From the NCBI GenBank assembly GCA_022605955.1, contig JAKCOZ010000007.1:34512991-34576990 (forward strand): a stretch of DNA of 64,000 nucleotides, written 5' to 3'. Below the pieces are notes generated by a model, which was not told where the DNA came from, did no database searches, and saw nothing but the letters and a program-made list of their open reading frames with translations. Positions 1-13,319 of the stretch are shown here, one piece after another; the first letter of the stretch is position 1; each line of letters starts with the position of its first letter. This DNA comes from Rallus limicola (lineage: Eukaryota > Chordata > Aves > Gruiformes > Rallidae). Both the position numbers and the translations under genes were made by a program.

Positions 1-2016
1 TAGAAGAAGTGAGGTCTGAAGGAGATGCAAAGAAATGGAGGTCATTGACCATGGAAGGACAAGGGTGATAGAAACCAGCTGGTATCGTGATCAAAATGAC
101 AATCTGGATGGTGTTTGGTAAGGCATAGTGAAGCACAGGCAAATGACATTGTCTTTTTTTTTTTTTGTGGGAGAAAGCATGAATGCACTTTTAAAGCAGA
201 CCCCAGGGCACTGGTGGGGGAACTGGGACAGGCTCAGCTGGGCAGCCATGGGTTTTTCTTACTCCTCTTGCTCTCAATCTGCCTTTTTCCATATCGAATC
301 CAGGGCTGTGACTAATGTCTGTCACATGCTGCTCTCCCACTCCTGCTTCCTAAGGGCACAGAGATGCATTCCTGGGAGCAGGATTTGTTTTGATGGGCTT
401 CCTGATGTTCTTAAACTGGTTGATTTTATCCATGTAAACTTCCCATTTTCTGTTACTTGCTGTGTCTTTAAGAAGAAAGCAATCTCTGTGGTTGCCATGG
501 AAAGCCTTGCATATCTCATGAGACTGAACCACAGAATATATAGTGCAGCCACAGAAAATATCTGGAAATATGTTTGCCTGAGAGCTGCAGTCCTCAGGAG
601 TTTGGCAGCCTTGTAAACAGAGATGCCCCAGCTGGGAAAGGGAATTTCTTTTCCCCAGACAGCTAATGTGGGCACAGGGATGGGATGGCACCTGGAAATC
701 CTTTGCCTCTGTTCAGGGGGCAGGAGTGAGCTGGGGAGCAGCTTGGGGATGTCAGGGTGGCACGGTGCCATCGCTTCTGTGGAGTGAGCCAGTGTCAGGG
801 CGAGAACCATGGCTGGAGTGTGAGCATTGGTGCCTCTGCATCTTGCTTATCTCTGCCAGACAACAACTTCTAAAGGCTGACAACAAATGCACATAATGTG
901 TGCAAACCCTGCTGCTCCGACCGCTACCTAAAGAGCTGATTCCCACACCTTCCTCTAATCTAAAAACCACAGTTTCCCCTTACTTCAGCTGCCAAAACCT
1001 ACAAGTTCCCCCACAACTTCCTTAACACAATGCAGTGTTTCATGACAAAGTGAAACTTGGAAGTGAAAATCAATTGGGATGAATATTGAATTAACTATAG
1101 TGCACCGATTGAACTATCTGTTTTCTTTTTTTTTTTCCCAAAGCCCATTCAGAACGCCTCAATCAAAGTTAAAATTAAAGGGTCTGGAACAGAACAGAGG
1201 CCAAGTGCTGCTTTAAGACTCCAAAGCTGACCTCTAACTCTGCCAATTTTTTAACATTTTTTTTTAACGTGAACATTACTGGCTTTTCTTCCCAACTGAA
1301 GAGTTAAATAAAAAGTTCATGAGTTAAAAAAAAAAAAAAAAATAAAGAAGAGAAAGAAAAAGAAGAATAAAGGCCAAGCATTCACGTCTCAGGAATCTCT
1401 TTGAGTATGGATTCATTAATGTTCTAGTGTCTCTATTCCAGGTTGCAAACAAAAATGTCATTTCCATGCATAGATTTGCCCAAGAGCTGTTTGGGGACAC
1501 TGAATTCCCTCCTTGGTTTTTGAAGCATTCGAAGGGCTGGTAGGGATGGAGCAGTTTTACAGCCTTCTCCCACCTCTACAGTACACAGTACAGCTGCCTC
1601 CGGCCGTGCTGTAGCTCAGGTTTCCAAACATTTCCACTCTAACACCCTGCTTTTCCAATACAGCAGTTTTTGCTGAGGATCTACCAAAACAAAGTTTCTA
1701 GAAATGCCAATTTATGTAGTTCTGCTGCTCCCAGGAGTGAGGCTGGAAATACATGGCACAAGCTGGCTACACTTGGCACCTGCAAGTTGCCTGAAATGCC
1801 TGATGTGCCCTAAAATGGTGAAGCGTGGACCAGGGCCCATGAGAGCCAGCTTTATGAAAGGGACTGGTTTGCAAAGAAAAAATTAGAACTTTTTATTTCT
1901 GCAGCGTTCAATGCTTTGCACACATTGAAAAACTCCACATGCAAAGGAGCCACACATAGGCCACCACTTTAGGGGTGTTGGGGAGTCACTGAATTTAATT
2001 GCAAAAACTGGCAAAG
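1..2016. other. Unique noncoding DNA, no gene recognised
   Basis: No repeat family or coding exon is recognised here. Two 162-codon frames overlap on opposite strands (128-616 plus, 322-810 minus). Neither resembles a known protein, and such mutual overlap is typical of chance open frames. Simple tracts are a T-run at about 150-166, a T-rich tract near 1119-1136 and an A17 run at 1326-1342 that follows an AATAAA hexamer and continues into purine-rich sequence. The stretch could be intergenic or intronic. Confidence 0.6.
1307..1342 (+). other. AATAAA hexamer followed by A17 tract
   Basis: AATAAA at 1307-1312 is followed after 13 bases by 17 consecutive A residues at 1326-1342. This is the arrangement left by the 3' end of a retrocopied, polyadenylated transcript. 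It could equally be a chance A-rich tract, because the A-run continues into a purine-rich microsatellite-like stretch. No coding similarity was seen in the 300 bases upstream. Confidence 0.25.
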
Positions 2017-2225
2017 TCATAGAATCATAGAATATGTAAGGTTGGAAGGGACCTTTAGATATCCTCTATTCCAACCTGCAGTAAGCTGGAACATCTTCAC
2101 TAGGTCAGGTAGCTCAGAGCCCCATCAAGCCTGACCTTGAATGCCTCCAGGAATGTGGCCTCCACTATGTCCCTAGGCAGCCTGTTCCAGTCCCCACTAC
2201 TGGTAGTTCTTATTCCTTATCTTTT
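2017..2225 (-). mobile_element. CR1 LINE 3' end, 5'-truncated
   Basis: This is a minus-strand copy of the CR1 chicken-repeat-type LINE. It begins on the plus strand with the reversed octamer tail (two TCATAGAA-like units) and then the GGTTGGAAGGGACCT block typical of the CR1 3' UTR. The following bases match, as reverse complement, the end of ORF2 and the 3' UTR, including the GGCAGCCTGTTCCAGT segment. The copy fades near 2225, so it is a few hundred bases of 3' end. CR1 elements prime from their 3' end and are usually 5'-truncated, which fits. It has no coding capacity. Confidence 0.9.
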
Positions 2226-2850
2226 GCTACCTGATGGTCCTTTCATACATGCAAGAAGGCCAAGTTGTGGCAGAGTCATATCAGCTCTTGCCCCACCTCT
2301 TTCTGCAAGGGCTTTTAGCAAAAGCTTTGGTGAAAAGTAAACTCATCTCACTCTTCAGCCAAGCTGACCAAGCTTTTCCGCTGGTGCTTCTGCCATGCTC
2401 CAATTTCCACATCTAGCCCACATGTGCTGTTGGTGACTCTGAACCCTCAAAGCCACTAACCTTCCTTGCAGCAACCCTCTTGGCTCACAACATATCCTTG
2501 GGATTGGTTGTCCTAGCTTCTGAACATGAAAGGGCTATTGTAAATTGCAGTTTGAATTATCCAGTTTCTTCTTCAGACTGACACTTCACAGCTCCCAGAG
2601 TCCTAATTTCTTCTTCAGGGTTTTCTCCCATGCTGGGATGTAGGTATTTCCAGCTAGGCCTCACCAGGCAGAATGTCCTTCCCTTCTCCATTGTCCTGGG
2701 CACAATCCAGGGCACAAGGCTCTCTGTAAATTCCTCCTCTAAACTTTCAGTCTGTTAGTCCAGGACCACACTGATCTGCATCAGGTTCTCTCCCACAAGT
2801 GCATTTCTATTGGATTTGACAGAAAGCAGTGTTTTGTGGCATAGAGGTGA

Positions 2851-2881
2851 AAGGATGACACAAGGATGACACAAGGATGAC
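2851..2881. repeat. 11-bp tandem repeat, 2.8 copies
   Basis: The unit AAGGATGACAC is repeated perfectly at 2851-2861 and 2862-2872, with a partial third copy to 2881. It is a short local duplication, probably from replication slippage, with no evident function. Confidence 0.9.
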
Positions 2882-5800
2882 TCTTCTCTTGTAATATTTG
2901 GATGACTTTAATCAGGTCCTACCATTATGCAAATGCCTCAACTCTGGCTCAAGCCCAAACTCACCAGCTGGAAGATGGGTGAGTGGGCACAGAGGGGGCT
3001 GGACACTGCTCTCCTTCCAAGGATGATTTGTGCATTAACACACTCATTTACTACCCCTAAGTTTTGGAAAGTTGAGGAAAAAAAAAAAATCAGTGTTCTT
3101 AGGCTGGCTTATGACAATTAGCTTTTGGTTTCTAAAGAGTTTCATTAAGAAAATGCTTCTTCCTGAAACTGATAATAACAACTGAAAACCAGATTCATAA
3201 GTGCTTTAATACCAGTTTGAGTCAAATCTGAAAGAACACAAATATTTCATAAATAGTTATCATCACGTTCCTTGCAAGTGCTCTGCACAGAAAATCTGTT
3301 TTTCATCTGAGGCCAAAGATATGTCACATAAAACAAGACTTAGTAGCTAGAGATACAGCTACACCCAGCATGATACACGGGATCGCCGTTTTCAGGTACA
3401 GGCTCTGGCTGGAAAGTTTTGCAAATTGGGTGTTTTCCTTGTTTCACATTTCAGTAAATCCCCTTCCCATCTCCACCTTCTGGGTCTGAGTGTGCTTGTG
3501 GCCACTACGTCTAGATGAGAAATTCTCCCTCCTAGAAGACTTTGACTGTTGATTAGTCTTCAGCCACATTAAAAGCCTTTTCACCAACCTGCAAGCCACT
3601 CTCTCCTCTCAGTAGCACCGATAACATCTTGGTACTCCCAGTAGTAACTAGCAGTGCTGGGTTGTCCCGCTCCCAGGTTGAACAGCAGCATTTCCAGAAG
3701 CATGCTGAAGGGTGGAATTCAGGGGAAAAAAAAGTACCATATGTTGTATGCAAAAGAAAACATTACTTTTGGCACAATTTTTTGCACCAGAAGCCAATTA
3801 TCACCAGAATACAAATGCAGAACTTGCCAGACCAAACCTAATTGCGATACTTGGGAGGTGTTTTATGTTTTTCTTCCTAACTGTGTCCAGGTGTGTTGAA
3901 TTGTTAGAGGGAAAATAGTGGTGGTGAGAAGCATAAAAAAGGCTAATTGTTTAACTAATGATGGGAGCAGTATGTTCTGTTGATCCTGAATCTCTGAATT
4001 GGTTTTTTCCTTTGTTGTTTCTATTTTAAGTAGCATAAATCTAAACAAACAATGCCACTTGTAACACCTACTTCTGAGATGCTTGCTATTGGAATTCATG
4101 AATACATTAATGGATTATTTCTGAGTAAGGCATTAATAGCTAAAAAAGAAAATTAAGGGAAAATGATGTACAGATTAAACAAAAACCTTCCAAATCCTTA
4201 AAATAAAGCTTTCAATCAAACCCGAATATGTTTAAGAATGTTGATCCACAAAGTATTTTCATTATTTTTTACTTTTCATCTTGTTTCAATGTATTTTTCC
4301 GAGTTCCTGAAAATATTTGAGTGAAAGGAAAGTTTTCCCTTATCAGTTGTAGCAGTTATTCCAAATCGGATAACCAAGCAATGAAATATGTCGCAAATAA
4401 GATATATTCCTCCAAAGCCCTCCTGCTATAGTAGTTTCTTTATTGGCAGCATGAAGATAACCACAGTCTTTTTCCATTGCCAGGTATTTTGCAGTTTGAG
4501 AGCTCACGCTGAACCCTACTTCAGAGCTAAGAAATGCTGTTGTTACCAGCAATGACTGAAGAATAAAGAAAAGTAAATGCTGTAGGAAGGGCAAACATGC
4601 AATAGCCTAGAGAAATGTGCAAGGAAGCTGTTCTGTTTATGCTTGTGTGTCTATGCAGAGGCTGCGTGCACAAACACATCTTTCATAAAGCCTATTCCAT
4701 CAAGTGAAAAGCTCACTGAGCTCAACATCTTTTTTCAGCGTCATTTGCCACCAAAAATGCGTATGTGCATCTTCTTAGGATGGCCTCTTTGGGTGTCAAG
4801 AAGCCATTAAAAGACAGTTACTACCTCTATATAAATAGGCACTGTGTTTTTTAAACTGATGCTGCTTTACCCATGAAATGCTCTGTTTGCAGGCCATGCT
4901 AAAATATGTTATGTTCTTTGTACCTAAATGTGTGCATTAATTTTATCTCAGAAATAATCCTGCTCCTCCACAAGCAAAAGAAGAAGAAATCAACAACCTC
5001 TGACATCACAACACTGAATACAGAGGCCTGGACAGAAACAAATACATTTTTAAAGACAGCGAGGAACCCTTGTCAGGGATTGGGTTTGTTGTGAGAGGCT
5101 GGTCGCAAATAAAGCCCTGGACTTCAGCAGAGAATGGGTAATTGTTGAGTCTCAGATTATTTTGTTACACAAAATGGGTTGCATTACCACAGGGAGGCAA
5201 AAGGAAGGAAAATTGCAGGTGAAAACAGTTAAAAAGCTTAGCTGAATGAAGAGAGACCTGTGCCTGCTTGGTCCATTGAGCTGCTGGCTGTGTTGCTTCC
5301 ATTGCCTGGCTACTGGGTTGTGGCAAACAGGGTGCTGGGGAGGGGGATTTCTCTCCGAGCAGCACGAGGAAGGTGGGATGCTGCCAGGTGACACAGCCTC
5401 CCTATTCATACCTCAGTGGGTTTTTTTGGGGCGTGGGGGGAATCTGAACTGCTGTAGCAACCTGACACAATACTGCTGTTCAGAGCCCAGTCAAAGTGAG
5501 CTAATACCGTAGTGAAAATGTCTGCTTGTTATTTTGGCATTAGTTCACTTTGTCTTTCTAAAGCTTTCCCTGGAAAAAAAAAATCAATTCACCTCCTTCA
5601 AACCTCAGGTGTGGGTAGGAAAGCAGAGGCTGCATTTCCACTGCAGGGACCGTGCATTAACATGTCACCCAGCAGCACTAATTTTGACTGAGGCCCAACA
5701 CAGAGACAAGAATGAGAGCCACTTTTCCAGTGCATTAACCGAGTGCCCACCCTGAAGTGCAGGCTGGCTCTTTGTTTTCATGCTGGCTGTAAACTTGGCT

Positions 5801-8315
5801 TTGGGATGACAGGGGTCTGTCACCACATTTAGCAGTGGAAGCAAGTGGTGACTTTTCCCAGCCTGAAGCCTGCCAGGATGAAGGCAACCTGCCCACAATC
5901 TGTGAAAAAATGTGTGATGGTGGAGGGAGTCTTCATCGGGTAAGTGTTTTGTATTCTGCAGTGGTCTTTATGTGATGCCAGGTGTCCTAAAGCTGGGTTT
6001 ATTGTATGGTGAAGCCTTGGTTTCAGTGATTTCTGTGTCATTTGTAGTCCTCCTTTGTAATTCGCGGAGGTTTTGGATCTCTCTTTGGAAGCTCAATCAA
6101 GCTCCCTGTTCCAAGTAAATAGCAATCCATTTCAGCTTGTTAGTTCTTATGGTAGTGGCTCTCCCTGGTTTGGAAAATGACGTGGCAAACCGATTTGTTC
6201 AGGAGTATGTTGTTTGGTAGAAGCTGGTTTTGGAGGATCAATGCCAGTGATAATCCTACCTGTGGTGAGATGGAAGGCTTTCAATTGCAAGGCTGCCTCT
6301 GGTGTGTTTCTCTATCATTAAGTCACTTAAAAAGACAAGCAAAATATTGCTTCTAATTTTTCTTAAATACAGTTGGTGCATTTATCACAACATTTTGCCT
6401 TTTCCTCTTGTTTGGTTTCGTTCCATGTCTCTCTTGGTTGCGTGGGTTTCTGCGTTTTTATGGGCTGTCCTTTGACTAGTGCTGTCACAAAAACTCCAGC
6501 TTATTCCTCCTTCAAGAACAGCTTCAGATATTTATACTGTAGGACAAAGTCTGTGTTGTGTGCTCCAATAACTGGTGCAATTTCTACCTAATGTGCACAG
6601 TGTTGAATCAAAGAATAAAGAGATTAATATTTTTATTAGACATGCTCTGCAATTATATATGCCAGATGCTATTATATTTTTAAAACTTTTCTCTCTCAGC
6701 CCAGCATTTCCTTTATTGAAGGTGTCAGAAAACCACTATGATGGAGATATGCACACATTTTTGAGACTGGCAGATGTTCCTCAGGACACATCTTCAAGTT
6801 GATTTGTTCTTTATCTGACAAATACTTGAGGCTACCAAGTTTCCTCTGTCACTCATTCAGGGTAGCACAGATTGAGTCAGAGTGCTTTGAAATTTTCTTT
6901 TTCTTTCAAGCTGTTTGCCCAAAGATTTCAGGATATTTTAGCATGCCCAGATCCAGATCCTCTCTTTTACCTCTTTTTTCAACACCTAGGCAACGCTCTG
7001 TTAAAAGGAAAGGCCAGACTTTGAGTGATGAAGTAGCTGGACATGGGAGAAGAAGCACTTGGTTTTCCAACGCCTCCCCAGTACCTTCCACTCACCCCAG
7101 CAGCTCCAGAAAATGGGGTGCAATAATATGGAGCAGCTCTGGGAATTTCAGCAACATTAAATGAGAATATAATCAAAACATTGACTGATTAGAAATATCC
7201 AGTTTTTATGTATAAACATTTCTGAAGAGCAGACTTCCTCTGCAGAGAGTATCAGGAAGCCAAATGTCATCCCACTGGAGAAAACAAAAAAAGAAATGTT
7301 TTTTGGATAAGCCTGGATAACTCTAGAGCTGGATGTCACCATTGCTACTCAGGTGCAGATGGAGGTTGCTGAGACCTACAGGCTGCTGGTGTGGCTATGG
7401 CGTTGAGCCTTGTGAGACAAACCCTGGTCGTAAAGGTGTGTGACTATGTGGGGTATGTGAGGAAGAACTGCTGGAGAGGAACAGAAGAAAACAAGTCAGC
7501 TCTTGCAATCACAGGTGCAGTCATTCATAATAAGTGAATATTCATAATAACTGGATTCAAATGGCTTTTTGAAAGCAACGATCAGAAATGACACACCTGA
7601 TTTCACCTTATGCCTTGAGGCTTCTAGATGTTTATTTCTTGATCTTGGTTCAGGTATTAATGAGATCTTCATCATGTATCCAAGTTTGCTTCACAGCCTT
7701 CTCCTTAGCTGCCTTTCAGCTTTAATGTCACTGATGATGTAGTCACTTTGGGATGTCTTGCCCCCTGCCAGGTTTGGTTGGGGTTGGCCTGTGGGCTCAG
7801 AAGATGTACACAGAGACACATGCAGATGATGACTCCAAGCAATGTTGAGTCTCCAGACAATGAGTTGTTACACAGTGTTAGTTGTTATGGCAATGCCAAA
7901 CCCCACTGGTTCAACCAGGTTGTTCAAAAAATGCAAGAGATGGATATTAATGGGGAAACTAATGGATAAAACCAGCTTGAACGTATGGATTGAGCTGGGG
8001 ATGATATAGGAACAGGGCAGGGCAGGCTGAGGAGGGAGGCTGTGATTCTAGACTCTGCCTGGCATCAGGCTGTTGTCTCTGTGACACATCATGCCCTGCT
8101 GACAAACAAGGAGATGAGAAACTGGTAGCGTATCAACAATGTGAAAGAAGTGTATGAACCTACATGGGGAAGGAGATGGAGGATGCGCTGGGAGGGAGGG
8201 CAGGGTTCTGGAGCTTGGGTTTGTTGCAGGGAGGGAGGACCTGGTGAGGGCTCCTGAATAGTATTGCCTGGTTTCCTTCACTGTTGGTGTGAGAAAGGTG
8301 TGAATGACACTAAAA

Positions 8316-8352
8316 ATTACATCACCTTACATTACATCACCTTACATTACAT
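8316..8352. repeat. 15-bp tandem repeat, about 2.5 copies
   Basis: The unit ATTACATCACCTTAC occurs at 8316-8330 and 8331-8345, followed by a partial copy to 8352. The copies are identical, which suggests a recent slippage event. No coding frame or known element is associated with it. Confidence 0.9.
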
Positions 8353-11300
8353 TTTTCAGAGTGCAGAGTACAGATCAGGACACTAGCACTCTGAAAAACA
8401 CTTCTGTTTGGCGTTGGGAGAGAAATGAAGAAGCCTGGAAGATACTAATTTCTCTAAAGCTGAAATCATAGCTGCTGCTTACCAGAAAAATGGTGACCAA
8501 GTACTCCTTTGGCTCAGTGGTTTGAAGAGTACAGGATGACTTTGCAATATGGGAAATAACCTGCTAGAAAAATGATAAAGCCACAGACAATGCAGTGTCA
8601 GGGGCAACCTTTCATCTGCTGCAGTAAGAGAAAACATGCAAGACAACCAAAATAACATCCTTTGGCATTGTGTGACCCAGAAAGATTGAAAGCAAAGAGA
8701 GAAATGTAATGGAGACAAAAAATAGCAGTGTTTTTTGAAGATACTCATTAGCGGTGACTTTCAATCGTTTTGAGCTGCAGAGAGGCCTGTGCTTACACGA
8801 CTGGGAGCAGAGGCTGCTTTGGGAAGTGCATGCAACTGCTCTCAGACCCATTTTCCAGTTCACAGTTCTCCTGTTTCCCTGCGGTGCTCAGAGGCCCCTA
8901 TCATCACTTCAGGGAGCAGGTCTGCTGCCTGGAGGACATGGGACTGGAAAAGGATTTGTTTGTGTGGGACAAGCGGCATCTGACTAATCTGTTCCAGTTC
9001 ACAGACTGATGCTTCTCGCTGGGTGTCTGAGCAGCCTAGTCACACAGCCTGCGAACAGCATCTGAGTGAGCCTCTGGCCATGGGCTTCATTTCTTCCTTT
9101 GTTCAAGTTTAGTCCTTGGACCCAACTTGCTTCACCACCTACTAGCCGGCCAAATTGGCCATCGACTCTTTAATGCTGCAGTGATTTCAAAGGACCAGAC
9201 ATGAGAGTGGAAGGATCTGGACGTGTGGGAAGAGTAGGAACTGCTCCATTTTCCTTCCCTTCAGTCAGCTGTGCTCTTGGCATCTTTGAACCCAACTCTC
9301 ATGACCATCATTATAGTGATTTAACACATCACCGAGTGCTTACTCTAGTGCCTTGGGAGACACTGGTTTCATAATTGATCATCACAGTAATAAAGCAAAG
9401 CAGAACAGCCCCCTCATTCCCTGCTCCGAGACTTTATGTGCTGCTGGGAGTGCGGCAGGGAGATAGAGTATTTGTGGGAGAGCTGTGGTATGTGCAGAGA
9501 GGCTGAGGAAAGCCCTCTGCAGGAGATACAGACATGGGGGATTGCTTCCCTGCCATTGCTGAGCACACACTGTTCTGACCGAGTGGCCAGGTGTTCCAGA
9601 CAGGCAGAAATTTCTCCACTTGCCATGTGCTGGGGCAAGACTTTTGTCAAGGGAAGGGTCAAAGCTCAAAACAAATTATGGAGTTGAAAGTAAGAGCTCA
9701 TAGATGTAACAATGAGGACTAGAACGAGCATTTCAAACCTCTTTATCCTAGGGATGTAGAGGCTTAAGGTACAGCCTTTCATAAGCTTTGTGCCAATTTC
9801 TTCTTGAGGAGATGTCTTATTTTTGACAGAAGCCAGCCTGTCTGCACAGCACAACCATATCAGAGCCATACCCCTGCTCTGTCTGCTGGACCTGAGCCCT
9901 CTCACTCTCCAAAGCCAAGTGCCACATCTGTTTGCCTACTCTCCCTCTCAGCCACCTCAGAACAAGAATGCTGGTCTGTCTTGAAAATAATGTTCCTGCC
10001 CCAGAAATGCACATAGAAAGGGACAGAAGTGGTATAGACTATGACAGAGGTGTTTTCTAAATCATCTTACTGGAAATATTTAATAAGAAGCATCTGTTTC
10101 ACTGGTAACATGGATGAGGTGGCTGGTGGACATGTGGTGTGGAGACCCTGGCTGCCAGCCCTGCTAGTGAGGACTGCAAGCAAACCACTGGGCACATTGG
10201 CACTCTTGTCAAAGCTAGAAAAACCCTGAGTTAGTCACTGCAAGAGGACAGTCAGCAACAACATCAGAGCACACTGTCACATCCGAACGGTTGGTGCCTA
10301 TTACAGGCTTGACACCCTTCCAGAGCAAAAAGTAGTATGCAGCAATAACACAAGCCCAAGACAAGGAAAGCAGATGTCCCTGGCTCCTCCTCCATCCTTG
10401 TCTCCATATGTTGACTAAGGAGGTTTTGTAAATTTGGACATGCTGAAAATCAGAGCTGGGCAGATTTCACCGTTTGGGTTAAATGTGGCTTTTAGGGTGC
10501 ACAAGTGAACCATCGTCATTTACAAATAAGGAGACCACAGCTTTAAGCTTTCCCTGAATGTCTGTGGCTGGGATCCAAACAAGATATCATATGTTTCCCT
10601 GAAACAATCCTTACTCTTTCAGGACTATATTTTTATGTAATCCACATTTTATTGGATTACCTGTGCATAGGGATCCCCGTTTGGGGTCACCTGTACAAGA
10701 AGTTTTTAGCTAAAACTACTTGAACGTGCCTGTCTTGTCCTTTGCGCTCAGTGCTTCCATGGCTCATGGTAGTATTTTTTCAGGATCTAACGATCTCATT
10801 TTGACCATTTAACACCTGGTGCAGGTTGCTGTACTTTTGGGGAAAGGCAAATTAAAACCAGTATTTGAATAAGGATGTATTCTTTATTCTGTGTGTATTT
10901 GTCTCTCTCAAAACTATCAAGTTTGCCGCACAAGACGATTTACAGAAGACTGAAGTTTGATTGTCTGGGGCTTTTTGGAACAACAGGAAATATTCCCAGG
11001 CAACTGTAAAAGTGTATTAAAAAAATAATTTTGAGTCATTGGTTCAGTTTTCAGGAAGCTGCTTCCTCTTAGACACATTACTTCTAGTCTTCAGCTTCCT
11101 GGTGAGCTTCTGTATTGCTCTGCACCTTGGCCTTTCTTCAGACAGCCTCAGCACCATATCTGCAGAGAGGGCTGAGGGAGGAAATCCCACCCGTGCAGAA
11201 CAGACAGGAAGAAGCCCTGTCATGTGGCTCCTGGCTTCATGCAAAGGTCTTCCACGGCTTGAAGAACTGTTTGGTCTTGCAAATCATGTACTCTAAAGGG

Positions 11301-12604
11301 CTTCTTCCTTCTAATACATTGACTCAATCACTTCATTAAGATTTATATTCCTGTAACAAATCTATAATTAGCAGTTGAAAGATAACTTCATAAAATCGAT
11401 ATACGCTAATGTAGTTCATATAATATACAGCCTTTTAGTCAGATATGGATTTTCTTTTTTTTTTTTTTAATGATTTATCCCTTGTATTTCCCTTTTGCAC
11501 AGTTTAATAAAAAATTTAAAACTTTATAAATTAACATATTCTATGGAAGGAAAATCTTTTATTAAAAGTGGGCTCATAATCTTCCAGTGTAAAATAATTA
11601 ATTTATAACTGTCACCTTCAAAAATATCAGACTCGAAATCTGAAAGAAATCACGCTGATTTTAGTAAAAACAACATATTTTTTAAAGAATACATTTTCAG
11701 GAACAGTTAAGCAATATTAACTTTAAAATGGAATATTTCAAAGTGGCTGAGATGAGGGAGCACATCAGGTCAAAATAATTTTTGTCCTGTATTTTAATGA
11801 AAATATTTAAGTCTGGCTTTTTCTCTTGCAATTCAAAATGGGAACATGCTGCTGATTCTCATGAAATGGCAAGTCCATTTCCATGCCAAATTTGGTTCAG
11901 AAGTTCTTTCGTTTACTTACAATAGACAATGGAAATTTTATTTAGAATACACATTTTGTTATTCTTAATTAAAATTATCATTAATGTTCACATCAGTGAT
12001 ATTTTAAATGGTGAATGAGTATTCCTTTGTAATATTAACATCCCCCAAATCACAGCATTAGATCAATGACTGAGAAATGTTGTCCATGTTGAGCTGGAAG
12101 TTATTGAGATACAACAGAAGGGCCCATTATGCTTTGAATAAATCAGACTTTGAGGTCTTTTCCAGGTCTTCAAACCAGTTCACACCTGATGCGCCTGTTC
12201 ACACACTGGTGTCTTGTTCTTCACTGACTCAAATGTGATGAGAATCAAATATTTTGGCCTGCCTGACCAGAGGACATGGGGTGTCTTGATGATTTTTGCT
12301 GTAAAGCCTGAAGTTTGGGTTTGAATTCATGGGCTGAGCAGGGGTCATACGGAGGTGAGACAGGCTCCTTCATGAGGACCCAAAGCAGGTGGTGTACCAA
12401 GGGATGGGTGCCCAAGCCAGATGTAGGAATTGCTCAAGACTAGGTGGTGTCTGAAGCTGTTACACACAGAAAGCATGGGTGAATTGAGGCTTTCCTGAGG
12501 TCACTACCCTTTTCTATCTGTGGGTTTAGGTAACTGTATTGCGTTTTTTTTTCTCTGGAAAACAAGGAAGTTGGTCAGCATCAGCTCTGGAGCACCAGAA
12601 CAGT

Positions 12605-13319
12605 TCATAGAATCACAGAATCACAGAATGTTAGGAGTTGGAATGGACCTCTGGAGATCATCTAGTCCAACCCGCCAGCCAGAGCAGTATCACCTTGAAT
12701 AAACCACATGGGAACACATCTAGGAGGGTTTTGAATGTCTCCAGAGAAGGAGATTCCACAACCTCTCTGGGCAGTCTGTTCCAGCACTCTGTCACCCTCA
12801 CAGTGAAAAAGTTCCTCTTTATATTTACATGGAACTTTCTATGCTCCAGCTTGCACCTGCTGCCCCTTGTCCTATCGCTGGCCATCACTGAGAAGAGCCT
12901 GGCTCTGTCCTCCTAACTCTTGCCCTTTACGCATTTCTACACATTTATAAGGTCACCCCTCTGTCTCCTCCAAGCTACAGAGACCCAGCTCCCTCAGCCT
13001 CTCCTCATAAGGAAGGTGTTCCACTCCCCTTAATCATCTTGCTGGCCCTGTGCTGAAATCTTTCAAGGAGTTCTATGTCCTTCTTGAACTGAGGGGCCCA
13101 GAACTGGACACAATATTCCAGGTGTGGTCTCACCAGGGCAGAGCAGAAGGGGAGAAGGACCTCTCCTGACCTACTAACCACACCCCTCCTAATACACCCC
13201 AGGATGCCATTGGCCTTTCTAGCCATGAGGGCACATTGCTGGCTCATGGTCATCTTGCTGTCCCCCAGGACCCCCAGGTCCCTTTCACCTACACTGCTCT
13301 CCAACAGGTTCTCCAACAG
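12605..13319 (-). mobile_element. CR1 LINE, 3' third of ORF2 and 3' tail
   Basis: This is a roughly 715-bp minus-strand CR1. The plus strand opens with three reversed octamers (TCATAGAA, TCACAGAA, TCACAGAA). Two separate minus-strand frames (within 13005-13310 and 12658-12888) encode the end of CR1 ORF2. The upstream frame contains a DLGVL motif, a SQQCAL segment and [11 protein letters not shown], which lie downstream of the reverse transcriptase catalytic core. The downstream frame contains [20 protein letters not shown] frameshift separates the two, so the copy is dead. The 5' truncation lies near 13319. The reading outward from 13319 to 13370 stays open but does not look like CR1. Confidence 0.93.

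Larger units (their letters stand above)
2226..12604. other. Unique noncoding DNA, no gene recognised
   Basis: About 10.4 kb contains no transposon I can identify, no RNA gene and no exon with recognisable protein similarity. The longest open frame is a 121-codon plus-strand frame at 6799-7164, which has no recognisable domain. Two small tandem repeats are listed separately (2851-2881 and 8316-8352). A+T-rich sequence dominates from about 11.3 to 12.1 kb. The block is best described as intergenic or long-intron DNA. Confidence 0.6.

Noticed and set aside
128..810. Two 162-codon frames overlapping on opposite strands
   Set aside because: They have no recognisable similarity, overlap each other antisense, and are within the chance length range.
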